Source: Pseudomonadota bacterium | Lineage (GTDB): Bacteria; Pseudomonadota; Alphaproteobacteria; Rhizobiales; Beijerinckiaceae | Length of the DNA: 64,000 nt | Assembly (NCBI GenBank): GCA_023450615.1 | Contig: JAEXGT010000084.1 | Location: 1 to 64,000 of the forward strand | Direction of reading: 5' to 3' | Shown here: positions 27,425-36,028 of the stretch, piece by piece | Numbering within the stretch: the stretch's first letter is position 1 | Layout of the letters: every line of letters begins with the position of its first letter | The notes under the pieces: model-generated | Told to the model about the DNA's origin: nothing | The model's input: the letters and a program-made list of their open reading frames with translations, nothing else | The model's database searches: none | Made by a program: the position numbers and the translations under genes

Positions 27425-27589
27425 TCAGCGCTCCCACCACTCCAGATCGTCGCCGGTTCTCTTCGGCAGCAGGGAGGAAATGGCGATCATGGCGAGGCCG
27501 CAGGCCACAAGGATTGCGACAAAGAACTCGGCTGTTCCGAGGCTGGGGGTAAGAAGCGTGGTCATGGCGTTTTCAAAAACATTCTGCAT
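27425..27589 (-). CDS. Small single-helix membrane protein
   Basis: A 54-residue protein with one membrane helix (about 19-38, FFVAILVACGLAMIAISSLL) and a charged tail (KRTGDDLEWWER). GGAGA lies nine bases before the chosen ATG; other in-frame starts exist 9 and 27 bases upstream. Unknown function. The pattern of a short amphipathic N-terminus, one helix and an acidic/aromatic tail suggests a bitopic regulator or a small subunit of a membrane complex. Confidence 0.6.
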   Translation of the reverse strand: MQNVFENAMTTLLTPSLGTAEFFVAILVACGLAMIAISSLLPKRTGDDLEWWER

Positions 27590-27673
27590 GGGACACATTC
27601 TCCATGCAGTGATCAAAGCAGGATGTGCCTGAACGCACCGGGAAGAGCGCGTTCAGGATTCCGACAGCTTCCG

Positions 27674-28771
27674 TCAGGTGTTGAAGCGGAAGTGCATCAC
27701 ATCGCCGTCCTGGACAAGATATTCCTTGCCCTCAAGGCGAAGCTTGCCCGCATCGCGCGCGCCGGCTTCGCCCTTCAGCGACACGTAATCCGCAAAGGCG
27801 ATGGTTTCTGCGCGGATGAAGCCCTTCTCGAAATCCGTATGGATCACGCCGGCGGCGCCGGGAGCCTTTGTGCCCTTGGTGATCGTCCAGGCGCGCGCTT
27901 CCTTCGGCCCCACGGTGAAGTAGGTGATGAGGCCGAGCAGTTCGTAGCCCGCGCGGATCACGCGGTTGAGGCCAGGCTCTTCGAGGCCGACGGCTTCGAG
28001 ATATTCCTTCTGCTCCTCGGGCGGCAGCACGGCGATCTCGCTCTCGATCTTGGCCGACACGACGACAGCCTTCGCGCCCTCTTCCTTCGCGCGCTCGAAC
28101 ACCTTGGCCGAGAAGGAATTGCCGTTATCGGCGGAGGATTCCTCCACGTTGCACACGTAGAGAACGGGCTTGGAGGAGAGCAGGCCGAGCATCTGGAACA
28201 GACGCTCTTCCTCGGGCTTGCGCTCCACCATGCGGGCGGGCTTGCCGTCGCGCAGCAGCGGCAGGCAGCGATTGACGAGGTCGAGGGTTTCCTTCGCTTC
28301 CTTGTCGTTGCCCTTGGCCTTCTTCTCGAGCGCGGTGACGCGCTTCTCGAGGCTGTCGAGATCGGCGAGCATCAGCTCGGTCTCGATGGTCTCGATGTCG
28401 GCGACGGGATCGATCTTGCCTTCGACATGGGTGATGTCCGTATCCTCGAAGCAGCGCACCACGTGAGCGATGGCGTCGACTTCGCGGATGTTGGCGAGGA
28501 ACTGGTTGCCGAGGCCTTCGCCCTTGGACGCGCCGCGCACGAGGCCCGCGATGTCCACGAAGGTGAGGCGGGTCGGGATGATCTGCGCCGAGCCCGCGAT
28601 GCCTGCGAGCTGATCGAGGCGGGCATCAGGCACGGCCACGTCGCCCACATTCGGCTCGATGGTGCAGAACGGATAGTTCGCAGCCTGCGCCGCAGCGGTC
28701 TGCGTCAGCGCGTTGAAGAGCGTGGACTTGCCCACATTCGGCAGGCCGACGATGCCCATCTTGAAGCCCAT
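27674..28771 (-). CDS. ychF: Redox-regulated ATPase YchF
   Basis: A 365-residue OBG-family P-loop protein. G1 is G-L-P-N-V-G-K-S-T (9-17), G3 is D-I-A-G-L-V-R-G-A, and the G4 position reads C-N-V-E-E rather than N-K-x-D, which is the feature that makes YchF prefer ATP over GTP. A coiled-coil insert (about 140-170) and a C-terminal TGS domain complete it. It is linked to ribosomes and oxidative stress in E. coli. It follows pth by four bases in the order rplY-pth-ychF. Confidence 0.95.
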   Translation of the reverse strand: MGFKMGIVGLPNVGKSTLFNALTQTAAAQAANYPFCTIEPNVGDVAVPDARLDQLAGIAGSAQIIPTRLTFVDIAGLVRGASKGEGLGNQFLANIREVDAIAHVVRCFEDTDITHVEGKIDPVADIETIETELMLADLDSLEKRVTALEKKAKGNDKEAKETLDLVNRCLPLLRDGKPARMVERKPEEERLFQMLGLLSSKPVLYVCNVEESSADNGNSFSAKVFERAKEEGAKAVVVSAKIESEIAVLPPEEQKEYLEAVGLEEPGLNRVIRAGYELLGLITYFTVGPKEARAWTITKGTKAPGAAGVIHTDFEKGFIRAETIAFADYVSLKGEAGARDAGKLRLEGKEYLVQDGDVMHFRFNT

Positions 28772-28775
28772 GGCC

Positions 28776-29399
28776 TCACTCCTTGGTTTGGTTGGCCTTT
28801 TCTCCGGGCCGTTTCACGTCCGTCCAGCCTCTCGCCTCCATGGCGAGGTGGACCTTGTTCTGAAAGCTGCCGTCCTCACCCTTGGCGAGGAGGGCGGCGT
28901 TGTCCGCGATGATGCGGCAAAGATCTTCGACCCAGGGCTCTTCCGACTTGGCGAAGTCGCCGAGCACATGGCTCTGCACGAGAGGCTTGTGACCGGGATG
29001 GCCGATGCCGAGCCGCACGCGGCGATAATCATTGCCGCAATGGGCCGAGATCGAGCGCAGGCCGTTATGGCCGGCATTGCCGCCGCCGATCTTCACGCGC
29101 AGCTTGGCGGGCGGAAGATCGAGTTCGTCGTAGAAAACCGTTACGTCGCTCAAGGGAAGCTTGAAGAAGTTCTGCGCTTCTCCCACCGACTGGCCGGACA
29201 GGTTCATGAAGGTCTGCGGCTTCAACAGCAACACCTTCTCGCCGCCGATCACCGCATCCGCCGTCTCGCCCTGAAAGCGCTTGCGCCATGGGCCTGCGTT
29301 ATGCACGCGCGCAATCTCGTCCACGGCCATGAAACCGATGTTGTGGCGGGTTCTGGCGTAGCGCGAACCGGGATTACCAAGGCCGACGAAAAGGCGCAT
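28776..29399 (-). CDS. pth: Peptidyl-tRNA hydrolase
   Basis: A 207-residue Pth. The N-terminus L-F-V-G-L-G-N-P-G-S-R-Y holds N9, and T-R-H19-N20-I-G-F holds the catalytic His. The D-E-L-D-L-P-P block and G-G-N-A-G-H-N-G-L-R-S-I are also complete. It releases peptides from prematurely dropped peptidyl-tRNA. Lies between rplY and ychF. A hairpin separates it from rplY, so part of the transcription may stop before it. Confidence 0.95.
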   Translation of the reverse strand: MRLFVGLGNPGSRYARTRHNIGFMAVDEIARVHNAGPWRKRFQGETADAVIGGEKVLLLKPQTFMNLSGQSVGEAQNFFKLPLSDVTVFYDELDLPPAKLRVKIGGGNAGHNGLRSISAHCGNDYRRVRLGIGHPGHKPLVQSHVLGDFAKSEEPWVEDLCRIIADNAALLAKGEDGSFQNKVHLAMEARGWTDVKRPGEKANQTKE

Positions 29400-29420
29400 C
29401 GCAAGGTCTTCTCATAGTGA

Positions 29421-29448
29421 AACGCTCCGGCCTTGCGGTCGGAGCGTT
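29421..29448 (-). terminator. Hairpin after rplY
   Basis: AACGCTCCG and CGGAGCGTT form a perfect 9-bp stem around a 10-base loop that can pair further. On the minus strand it lies 40 bp after the rplY stop and is followed only by TTTC, so it may be a weak terminator or processing site between rplY and pth. Confidence 0.5.
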
Positions 29449-29487
29449 GAAGCCGATCGATGGGCTAAAACGCCCGATCAAAGCCGA

Positions 29488-30099
29488 TTAGGCAGCGGCG
29501 CCTTCAGCAGCCGGAGCCGCCTCTTCTTCCTTCAGGCCGGTCGGGGCCACGACGGTGACGAGGGTGGCGTTCTCCGTGGCGGTCGCCTTCGCGCCCTTCG
29601 GCAGCTTGACGTCGTTCAGGTGGACCGAGGAGCCGATGTCGAGACCCTCGACCGAAGCCTCGATGTAGTCCGGGATCGCGTCGGGCGAAACCGCGAGCTC
29701 AACCGAGTGCTCGACGATCTGGATCGTGCCGCCGCGCTTCACGCCGGGGCTCTTCTCCTGGCCGACCACGTGCACCGGAACCACGACCTTGATGGTCTGG
29801 CCCTTGGCAACGCGCAGGAAGTCGACGTGGACGGGGAAGTCCTTCACCGGGTCGAGCTGATAGTCGCGCGGAATGGCGCGGACCGTCTTGCCGTCGACGT
29901 CGATGTCGAACATCGTGGTCAGGAAGTGACCAGCGAAGATCAGCTGCTTCGTCTGGTTGAAATCGAGAGAGATCGCCTGGGCGGGCTGACCGGCGCCGTA
30001 GATGACGGCAGGAACTTGGCCTTGGCGACGAACGGCCCGTGCGGCCCCCTTGCCGCTCCGGTCGCGCGCCACGGCCTTGATTTGCTTAATTTCGCTCAT
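29488..30099 (-). CDS. rplY: 50S ribosomal protein L25 (Ctc form)
   Basis: A 203-residue long-form L25: the 5S-rRNA-binding L25 domain (about 1-95, with G-K-G-A-A-R-A-V-R-R-Q-G and P-A-V-I-Y-G) followed by the TL5-type beta domain and an acidic Ala/Glu-rich tail. ATG chosen before SEIKQIKAV, with AAAGGA upstream. A terminator-like hairpin lies 34 bp upstream of the start, in the probable leader, which suggests attenuation. Leads the rplY-pth-ychF cluster. Confidence 0.94.
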   Translation of the reverse strand: MSEIKQIKAVARDRSGKGAARAVRRQGQVPAVIYGAGQPAQAISLDFNQTKQLIFAGHFLTTMFDIDVDGKTVRAIPRDYQLDPVKDFPVHVDFLRVAKGQTIKVVVPVHVVGQEKSPGVKRGGTIQIVEHSVELAVSPDAIPDYIEASVEGLDIGSSVHLNDVKLPKGAKATATENATLVTVVAPTGLKEEEAAPAAEGAAA

Positions 30100-30132
30100 G
30101 GTCGTGGTCCTTTGAAAGAATGCTAAAAACCG

Positions 30133-30154
30133 ATGGCCGCCAAAAGGCGGCCAT
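30133..30154 (-). terminator. Terminator-like hairpin in the rplY leader
   Basis: On the minus strand: ATGGCCGCC, loop TTTT, GGCGGCCAT, then CGGTTTTTAG. A 9-bp perfect stem plus a T5 run gives a good intrinsic terminator pointing toward rplY, only 34 bases before its ATG. It may be the terminator of the flavin reductase gene 93 bp upstream, or an attenuator of rplY; the short remaining distance leaves little room for a separate rplY promoter. Confidence 0.75.
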
Positions 30155-30246
30155 AAGGTCCGCGCCCGTGCCTCCAAGGGTGTCGAGCGGGCGCGAGGCG
30201 GCTTATAGGGGAAACCGCCTTGAAAGGCAACAGGTTGGTGAAGGTC

Positions 30247-30897
30247 TCACGCCGTTGCTTTGAAGGTTCTGCCAAGGTCTCGTCCAGCCTCAAGGTAGTG
30301 CCGAAACACATAAAGCAGAGGATTCCACCGTTTCACATCCACATAGTTCGTGTCGGCAATCGTCACATCTTCGTGGGCATGCACGCGCAAGGCCTGCGTC
30401 TCGATGATGGCGAAGGAATGCGTGCAGCCTATGGTCCAACGGTCTCCACCGGGGGCATGCGCTGCAACAACCTTCGCCTCGACCTGGAACGGGCATTCGG
30501 CGATGCGGGGCGGGCGGACGAGGTCGGAGGGGAGGGGCGTCAGCCCTGCAGCCGCGAACTTGTCGGGCTCGTAATGATAGCCGCTGGCTGCCTTGTATTC
30601 CGGCACAGGATTACGCCCCGTCGTGCGGGCGAGCCGCTCCACCATCTCCCAGAGGCTGGCGGGCACGTAGTTGAGGACGCATTCGCCTTCGCGGACGGCG
30701 TTCTCGCTGCCCTGTCCGCCGGTCGCCATGCCGAGCACGATCCTGTCGTTGAGGGCCCAGGCGGAGGACATGGGCGAGATGTTCGGGGAACCGTCCGGAT
30801 TGAGGGTGGTGACCAGAACGACGGGAGTGCCGAAATACAGAACGGGCGGATCGATGACCCGATGGGACGGAAGGTTTCGAAAGGACTGCTGGTTCAC
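30247..30897 (-). CDS. Flavin reductase-like domain protein
   Basis: A 216-residue FMN-binding split-barrel protein. The N-terminal P-P-V-L-Y-F-G-T-P-V-V-L-V-T-T-L-N-P-D-G-S-P-N-I-S-P-M-S-S block and the later C-V-L-N-Y-V segment match the flavin reductase-like family, in which the backbone after T-L-N-x-D-G-x-P-N holds FMN. Substrate unknown; close relatives are annotated only as flavin reductases. Single gene between the prs terminator and the rplY leader. Confidence 0.82.
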   Translation of the reverse strand: MNQQSFRNLPSHRVIDPPVLYFGTPVVLVTTLNPDGSPNISPMSSAWALNDRIVLGMATGGQGSENAVREGECVLNYVPASLWEMVERLARTTGRNPVPEYKAASGYHYEPDKFAAAGLTPLPSDLVRPPRIAECPFQVEAKVVAAHAPGGDRWTIGCTHSFAIIETQALRVHAHEDVTIADTNYVDVKRWNPLLYVFRHYLEAGRDLGRTFKATA

Positions 30898-30963
30898 GGT
30901 CAGGTGTCTCGTCGAACAGGGATGTCGGCGAGACTGTGCTGAGGGAGGCTGCCCCTGAATAGC

Positions 30964-30992
30964 AAAAACACTTCGGCGGAGGCCGAAGTGTT
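30964..30992 (-). terminator. Intrinsic terminator of prs
   Basis: AACACTTCGGC and GCCGAAGTGTT form an 11-bp stem with a four-base loop. Read on the minus strand it ends in TTTTTGC, 26 bp after the prs stop. Confidence 0.9.
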
Positions 30993-31018
30993 CTCGAGAA
31001 AGACTGGATTTCCGTTGC

Positions 31019-31951
31019 TTAGTCGAAGAGGCTCGATACCGAGCTTTCCGTCGCCGTGCGGCCGATAGCTTCGCCCATGAGCGGGGCGATGGAGATGACG
31101 CGGATGTTGTGGGCCACCTTCACGGCTTCGGTCGGCATGATGGAATCGGTGATGACCAGTTCCTTCAGGCGCGAGCCGGCGATGCGGGCGACGGCCCCGC
31201 CGGAGAGCACGCCGTGGGTGATGTAGGCATAGACCTCCTTCGCGCCCTGCGCGAGGAGAGCGTCGGCGGCATTCACCAGGGTGCCGCCGGAATCCACGAT
31301 GTCGTCGACCAGAATGCAGGAGCGGCCGGAGACGTCGCCGATGATGTTCATGACCTCGGACTCGCCCGGGCGCTCGCGGCGCTTGTCCACGATGGCGAGC
31401 TGGGCGTCGATGCGCTTGGCGAGCGCGCGGGCGCGCACCACGCCGCCCACGTCGGGCGAGACCACCATGCGGTTGCCGCCGTCGAGGCGTTCCTTGATGT
31501 CGCGGGCAAGCGTCGGAGCCGCGAACAGGTTGTCGGTGGGAATATCGAAGAAGCCCTGGATCTGGCCGGCGTGGAGATCCAGCGTCAGCACGCGGTCGAC
31601 GCCCGCATGAGCAATGAGGTTGGCCACGAGCTTGGCCGAGATGGGTGTGCGGGCGGCGGGCTTACGGTCCTGACGGGCGTAGCCGAAATAGGGAATCACC
31701 GCCGTGATGCGGCGCGCGGAGGCGCGGCGCAGCGCATCGGTGATGATCAGGAGTTCCATCAGGTGGTCGTTGGTGGGGAACGAGGTCGACTGGATGATGA
31801 ACACATCCTCGCCGCGCACGTTCTCCTGAATCTCGACGAACACTTCCATGTCCGCAAAGCGCTTCACCTGAGCCTTGGCCAGCGGCACGTTGAGATAGGT
31901 GGCGATGGCCTCGGCCAGCGGACGGTTGGAATTTCCCGCAACGAGCTTCAT
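31019..31951 (-). CDS. prs: Ribose-phosphate pyrophosphokinase
   Basis: A 310-residue class I PRPP synthase. The ATP-binding flexible region is in Y-F-G-Y-A-R-Q-D-R-K, and the ribose-5-phosphate/PRPP loop is C-I-L-V-D-D-I-V-D-S-G-G-T-L. The N-terminal K-L-V-A-G-N-S-N-R-P-L-A is the usual start; the in-frame extension upstream is not. It makes PRPP for purine, pyrimidine, His and Trp synthesis and supplies apt in this window. Single-gene unit with its own terminator. Confidence 0.95.
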   Translation of the reverse strand: MKLVAGNSNRPLAEAIATYLNVPLAKAQVKRFADMEVFVEIQENVRGEDVFIIQSTSFPTNDHLMELLIITDALRRASARRITAVIPYFGYARQDRKPAARTPISAKLVANLIAHAGVDRVLTLDLHAGQIQGFFDIPTDNLFAAPTLARDIKERLDGGNRMVVSPDVGGVVRARALAKRIDAQLAIVDKRRERPGESEVMNIIGDVSGRSCILVDDIVDSGGTLVNAADALLAQGAKEVYAYITHGVLSGGAVARIAGSRLKELVITDSIMPTEAVKVAHNIRVISIAPLMGEAIGRTATESSVSSLFD

Positions 31952-32105
31952 GCAAGCAACTCTAGCTTCTGAGTGACTGGTCGAGCCCACAGCGCATCTT
32001 GAAGTCTCTGCGCGGTCAGGCGCAAGGCTCTTAGCAGCGATACGGGACCGTCACAATACGAGTCATGAGGAAGAAGTGCCGCAATAGCGAAGTGCGGCCA
32101 TGCGG

Positions 32106-32609
32106 TCACTGCAAGGCCACGGGAATTTCGTCATCCGCGATCTCGGCGGTCTGGACGGATTTCGAATTGCTCAGGAACTCGGCGATCTCGTCCATGCTGG
32201 ATTGGGCGAGCTTGCCGAGGGTTTCCTTGTCGAGGGCCGAGATCGAGCCGGAGGCGAGGGCAACGCGGCGCGAGCCCGCGAGCCGCTTCGCGCGGCGCTT
32301 CTGGGCATCGAACACATCCCAGACATAGGAAACCTTGGTCTCTCCGTCCTCAGTGGCGGTGGAGAGATAGCCGCGGACGCGATAGCGGGCCCGGGCGCTG
32401 GTTCCGACAAGCTCGACCTTGCGGTCGGAGGCCGCGTTCGTCAGCTCGCCGAGGAGGGCGGTCCGAATCGGAGCCGGGGCTCCGTCGATGCTCTCGACAG
32501 CCACCGGCACACCTTCGGGCGAGCCGCTCGTGAGAGAGCCCTGGCAGGCCCCCAAAGCCATGGTGATCGCCAATGCGGCAAGCCGCCCCCCGTGTTTCGT
32601 CCCAGCCAT
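32106..32609 (-). CDS. Putative lipoprotein
   Basis: A 167-residue exported protein with a lipobox: the N-terminal helix ends A-L-G-A-C22, so Cys22 would be lipidated. The mature part has a compact domain (about 40-120) with R-Y-R-V-R-G-Y-L-S-T-A-T-E-D-G-E-T-K-V-S-Y and V-W-D-V-F-D, alternating strands that suggest a small beta domain, then a helical tail. No family recognised. It lies between prs and benE, all on the minus strand but with wide gaps. Confidence 0.75.
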   Translation of the reverse strand: MAGTKHGGRLAALAITMALGACQGSLTSGSPEGVPVAVESIDGAPAPIRTALLGELTNAASDRKVELVGTSARARYRVRGYLSTATEDGETKVSYVWDVFDAQKRRAKRLAGSRRVALASGSISALDKETLGKLAQSSMDEIAEFLSNSKSVQTAEIADDEIPVALQ

Positions 32610-32671
32610 GAAGGTTCCCGCTCTTGTTATATGTAACGAAATATTAACCGTAGCGGGAGCCGCCGTCCAGA

Positions 32672-33832
32672 TCAGCCACGCTTGCGGAGCTGAACGAGCA
32701 GGGAATCAAGGGAAAGAGCCATCAGGCCGACAACCAATCCCCAGAAGGCGGAGCCGATTCCATAAAGAGTGATGCCGGAGGCCGTAACGGCCAGGGTCAG
32801 CACGGCGGGGAAGCGCTTGGCCTCTTCGGAGAGAGCGGAGCCCAAGGCTCCCGCGAAGGCGCCCATGAGAGCGAGGCCCGCGACGGTCTTGATGAGTTCC
32901 GGCGGCAGGGCGGCGATCAGGCCAATGAGGGCGGCGCCGAAGGCCGCGAAGATCAGATAGCTGAGGGTATAGAACGGCCCGACCATCCAGCGCTTGCCCG
33001 GATCGGGATGGGTGTCCGGCCCGGTGCAGATCGCCGCTGAAATAGCCGCGAGATTGCTCGTATGGGCTCCGAACAAGGCCGTCACCATGGAGGCGAGGCC
33101 CGTCACCGCGAGAATCGGACGGGTCGGCGGCGTATAGCCGGAGGCCCGCAGCACCGCGAAGCCCGGCAGATTCTGGGAGGCCATGGTCACCAGGAAGAGC
33201 GGCAGGCCGAGGCCGATGAGGGCGGCGGGCTCCCATGAGGGAGCAATAAAGGTCAGGGACGACAGACTGAAATCGGAGGACAGGGGGCGGGCGAGGCCGC
33301 CGCCGAAGGCGATTGCCAGCCCGACGAACAGGACCGCCAGCACCGCAAGAGCTGGGTTGAACAGCCTCACCACGAGGAACAGGCCCACCAGGGGCAGCAC
33401 GAGGCCGGGCGCACCCTGCGCGCTTGCGAAAACCGCCATCACGAACTGGATCAGGACGCCCGCGAGCATGGCGGCGGCGATGGAGGTCGGGATCTTTTCG
33501 ATCAGGCGTCCGAACGGCTTCACGAAGGCCGCGAGTACGATGAGGAACCCGGCCATCAGAAAGCAACCCACGGCCGCATGGATGGAAATGCCGCTGGAAG
33601 CCGCGATCAGCGCCGCACCCGGCGTGGACCAGGCGGTCACCACGGGCATCTTGTAACGGACGCTTAGAAAACCGCTGGTGGCGGCCATGGACAGGCAGAG
33701 CGCCGCCACCCAGGAGGTTGTCTGCGCCGCATCCGCGCCCACGGCCTGAGCCGCCGCGATGATGATGGCGATCGTGCTGCCGAAGCCCACCAGGGCCGCA
33801 ACGACGGCTGATGTGATGATCGACAGGCGCAT
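32672..33832 (-). CDS. benE: Benzoate/H+ symporter family transporter (BenE-like)
   Basis: A 386-residue polytopic membrane protein, about 12 helices, with BenE-family blocks: S-T-P-G-A-A-L-I near residue 68, and F-L-V-T-M-A-S-Q-N-L-P-G-F-A-V-L-R-A-S-G-Y in the middle, then H-T-S-N-L-A-A-I-S-A-A-I-C-T-G. Known members move benzoate with protons, but relatives exist without aromatic catabolism genes, and none are visible nearby, so the substrate is uncertain. ATG chosen with GGGAG six bases upstream. Confidence 0.85.
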   Translation of the reverse strand: MRLSIITSAVVAALVGFGSTIAIIIAAAQAVGADAAQTTSWVAALCLSMAATSGFLSVRYKMPVVTAWSTPGAALIAASSGISIHAAVGCFLMAGFLIVLAAFVKPFGRLIEKIPTSIAAAMLAGVLIQFVMAVFASAQGAPGLVLPLVGLFLVVRLFNPALAVLAVLFVGLAIAFGGGLARPLSSDFSLSSLTFIAPSWEPAALIGLGLPLFLVTMASQNLPGFAVLRASGYTPPTRPILAVTGLASMVTALFGAHTSNLAAISAAICTGPDTHPDPGKRWMVGPFYTLSYLIFAAFGAALIGLIAALPPELIKTVAGLALMGAFAGALGSALSEEAKRFPAVLTLAVTASGITLYGIGSAFWGLVVGLMALSLDSLLVQLRKRG

Positions 33833-33941
33833 GAACGGCTCCCGGAATTCCACAGGCTTAGCCGTTTAAACCGAATGAGCCATCCGCGCCAGTTCGTCCT
33901 CTGCACTTTCCTCAACGGCTGACAGCCCTTAAATCTCCTCC

Positions 33942-35954
33942 ATGAGTCGCAATACCACCAACGACGTTCCGCCGGATATCCTGGACAACGAGGAGGACGA
34001 TGACAGCGTAGCCGTCGAGAGCGGCTCGGATGTCGAGTTCGACCTGGAGGCTAACCCCAACTCCGTCCAGCGCGGCACGGAGGTCATCCGCCGGTTCTGG
34101 ACGACCCTGCCCAACGCGCCGGGCGTTTACCGCATGATGGATGCGAAGGGCGACGTGCTCTACGTGGGCAAGGCGAAGAGCCTGAAGAACCGCGTGGGGT
34201 CCTATGCGCGCGGGCAGGCCCATTCGAACCGCATCGCCCGCATGATCGGCGAAACCTCCTCCATGGAGTTCGTCACCACGGCGACGGAGACCGAGGCCCT
34301 GCTGCTTGAGGCCAACCTCATCAAGCAGCTCAAGCCCCGCTACAACGTGCTCCTGCGGGACGACAAGTCGCTTCCCTATATCCTGCTCACGGCGGATCAC
34401 GCTGCGCCGCAGCTCGTGAAGCATCGCGGGGCGCGCAAGCGCAAAGGGAATTATTACGGACCCTTCGCAAGCGTATGGGCGGTGAACCGCACGATCAACG
34501 CGCTTCAGCGCGCGTTCCTTCTGCGCTCGTGCAACGACAGCTATTTCGAGAACCGCACGCGTCCATGCCTTCTGTTTCAAATCAAGCGCTGCTCCGGCCC
34601 GTGCACCAATGAGATTTCGCCAGAGGAATATGCAGGGCTCGTCTCCGAGGCGCAGGGCTTTCTGTCGGGCAAGTCGAATGCCGTGAAACAGCGCATCACG
34701 GAAGAGATGCAGCAGGCGGCGGAAGAACTCGAATTCGAGCGCGCCGCGCGTTGCCGCGACAGGCTTGCCGCGCTCTCCGCCATTCAGGGCGTGCAGGGCA
34801 TCAACACCCAATCGGTGGAAGAGGCCGATGTGTTCGCCCTCGACGAGCAGGCGGGGCAGTTCTGCGTGGAGGTGTTCTTCTTCCGCAACTGGCAGAACTG
34901 GGGCAACCGCGCCTATTTCCCGAAGGCCGACAAGTCCATGACACCGGACGAAGTGCTCAGCTCCTTCGTCGCGCAGTTCTACGACGACAAGCCCGCGCCG
35001 CGCCTGATCCTTCTCTCGCATGAGATCGAGGATGCGGAGCTGATGGCCGCCGCGCTCTCGACCAAGACCGAGGCGCGCGTGGAAATTCATGCGCCGCAGC
35101 GCGGCGAGCGGCGGCAGCTCATCGAGTATGTGCTGCGCAACGCGAAGGAGGCGCTCGGGCGCCGTCTGGCGGATACGGCGTCGCAGCAGAAGCTGCTCAT
35201 CTCGCTCGGCCAGGCCTTCGGCATGGAGAAAGCGCCCAAGCGCGTGGAGGTCTACGACAACTCGCATATCATGGGCACCAACGCGGTGGGCGCCATGGTG
35301 GTGGCGGGCGCGAACGGCTTCATGAAGCAGCATTACCGCACCTTCAACATGAAGTCGGAAGACCTCAAGCCAGGCGACGATTACGGCATGATGCGCGAGA
35401 TGCTCCAGCGGCGCTTCGCGCGTCTCGTGAAGGAGGAGCCGCGAACGTCCGATCAGGATGCGGGCGCGCCATCCGGGACGGATGACGGTTTTCCCGCATG
35501 GCCCGATCTCGTGCTGATCGACGGCGGCAAGGGGCAGCTCGAAGCGGCACGGCAGGCCTTGGCGGATGTAGGGGTGAGCGAAAGCGACGTGACCCTCATC
35601 GGCATCGCCAAGGGGCGGGACCGCGATGCGGGGCGCGAAACCTTCTTCAAGGCCGGCCAGCCTCCGTTCAAGCTGCCGCCCCGCGACCCGGCGCTTTATT
35701 TCGTGCAGCGGCTTCGCGACGAGGCGCACCGCTTCGCCATCGGCACTCATCGGGCCAAGCGCAAGCGGGAGATGGTCAAGAACCCGCTCGACGAGATCGC
35801 CGGAATCGGGCCCACCCGCAAACGGGCGCTCCTGCACCATTTCGGAACGGTCAAGGCGATCCAGCGCGCGGCCCTGGAGGATCTCATGAAGGCGCCCGGC
35901 GTCAATGCCGCAACGGCCCGGGCCGTGTACGACTTCTTCCACGAGCGGGGGTAA
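33942..35954 (+). CDS. uvrC: Excinuclease ABC subunit C
   Basis: A 670-residue UvrC. The GIY-YIG nuclease domain begins P-N-A-P-G-V-Y-R-M with V-L-Y-V-G-K-A-K-S-L-K-N-R-V after it (about 50-90). The UvrB-interacting UVR segment follows (E-E-L-E-F-E-R-A-A-R-C-R-D-R), then the RNase H-like half with V-Y-D-N-S-H-I-M-G and I-D-G-G-K-G-Q-L, and C-terminal helix-hairpin-helix motifs (G-I-G-P-T-R-K-R-A-L-L). It makes both incisions in nucleotide excision repair. An acidic N-terminal extension of about 45 residues precedes the nuclease. I saw no LexA box in front of it. Confidence 0.95.
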   Translation: MSRNTTNDVPPDILDNEEDDDSVAVESGSDVEFDLEANPNSVQRGTEVIRRFWTTLPNAPGVYRMMDAKGDVLYVGKAKSLKNRVGSYARGQAHSNRIARMIGETSSMEFVTTATETEALLLEANLIKQLKPRYNVLLRDDKSLPYILLTADHAAPQLVKHRGARKRKGNYYGPFASVWAVNRTINALQRAFLLRSCNDSYFENRTRPCLLFQIKRCSGPCTNEISPEEYAGLVSEAQGFLSGKSNAVKQRITEEMQQAAEELEFERAARCRDRLAALSAIQGVQGINTQSVEEADVFALDEQAGQFCVEVFFFRNWQNWGNRAYFPKADKSMTPDEVLSSFVAQFYDDKPAPRLILLSHEIEDAELMAAALSTKTEARVEIHAPQRGERRQLIEYVLRNAKEALGRRLADTASQQKLLISLGQAFGMEKAPKRVEVYDNSHIMGTNAVGAMVVAGANGFMKQHYRTFNMKSEDLKPGDDYGMMREMLQRRFARLVKEEPRTSDQDAGAPSGTDDGFPAWPDLVLIDGGKGQLEAARQALADVGVSESDVTLIGIAKGRDRDAGRETFFKAGQPPFKLPPRDPALYFVQRLRDEAHRFAIGTHRAKRKREMVKNPLDEIAGIGPTRKRALLHHFGTVKAIQRAALEDLMKAPGVNAATARAVYDFFHERG

Positions 35955-36028
35955 AGGCGCGTGATAACGGCAATGTGGTGCTGGCTGTGGTTGACGGACC
36001 GAGCCGAGACATGCTTCCTGCCTGACTT

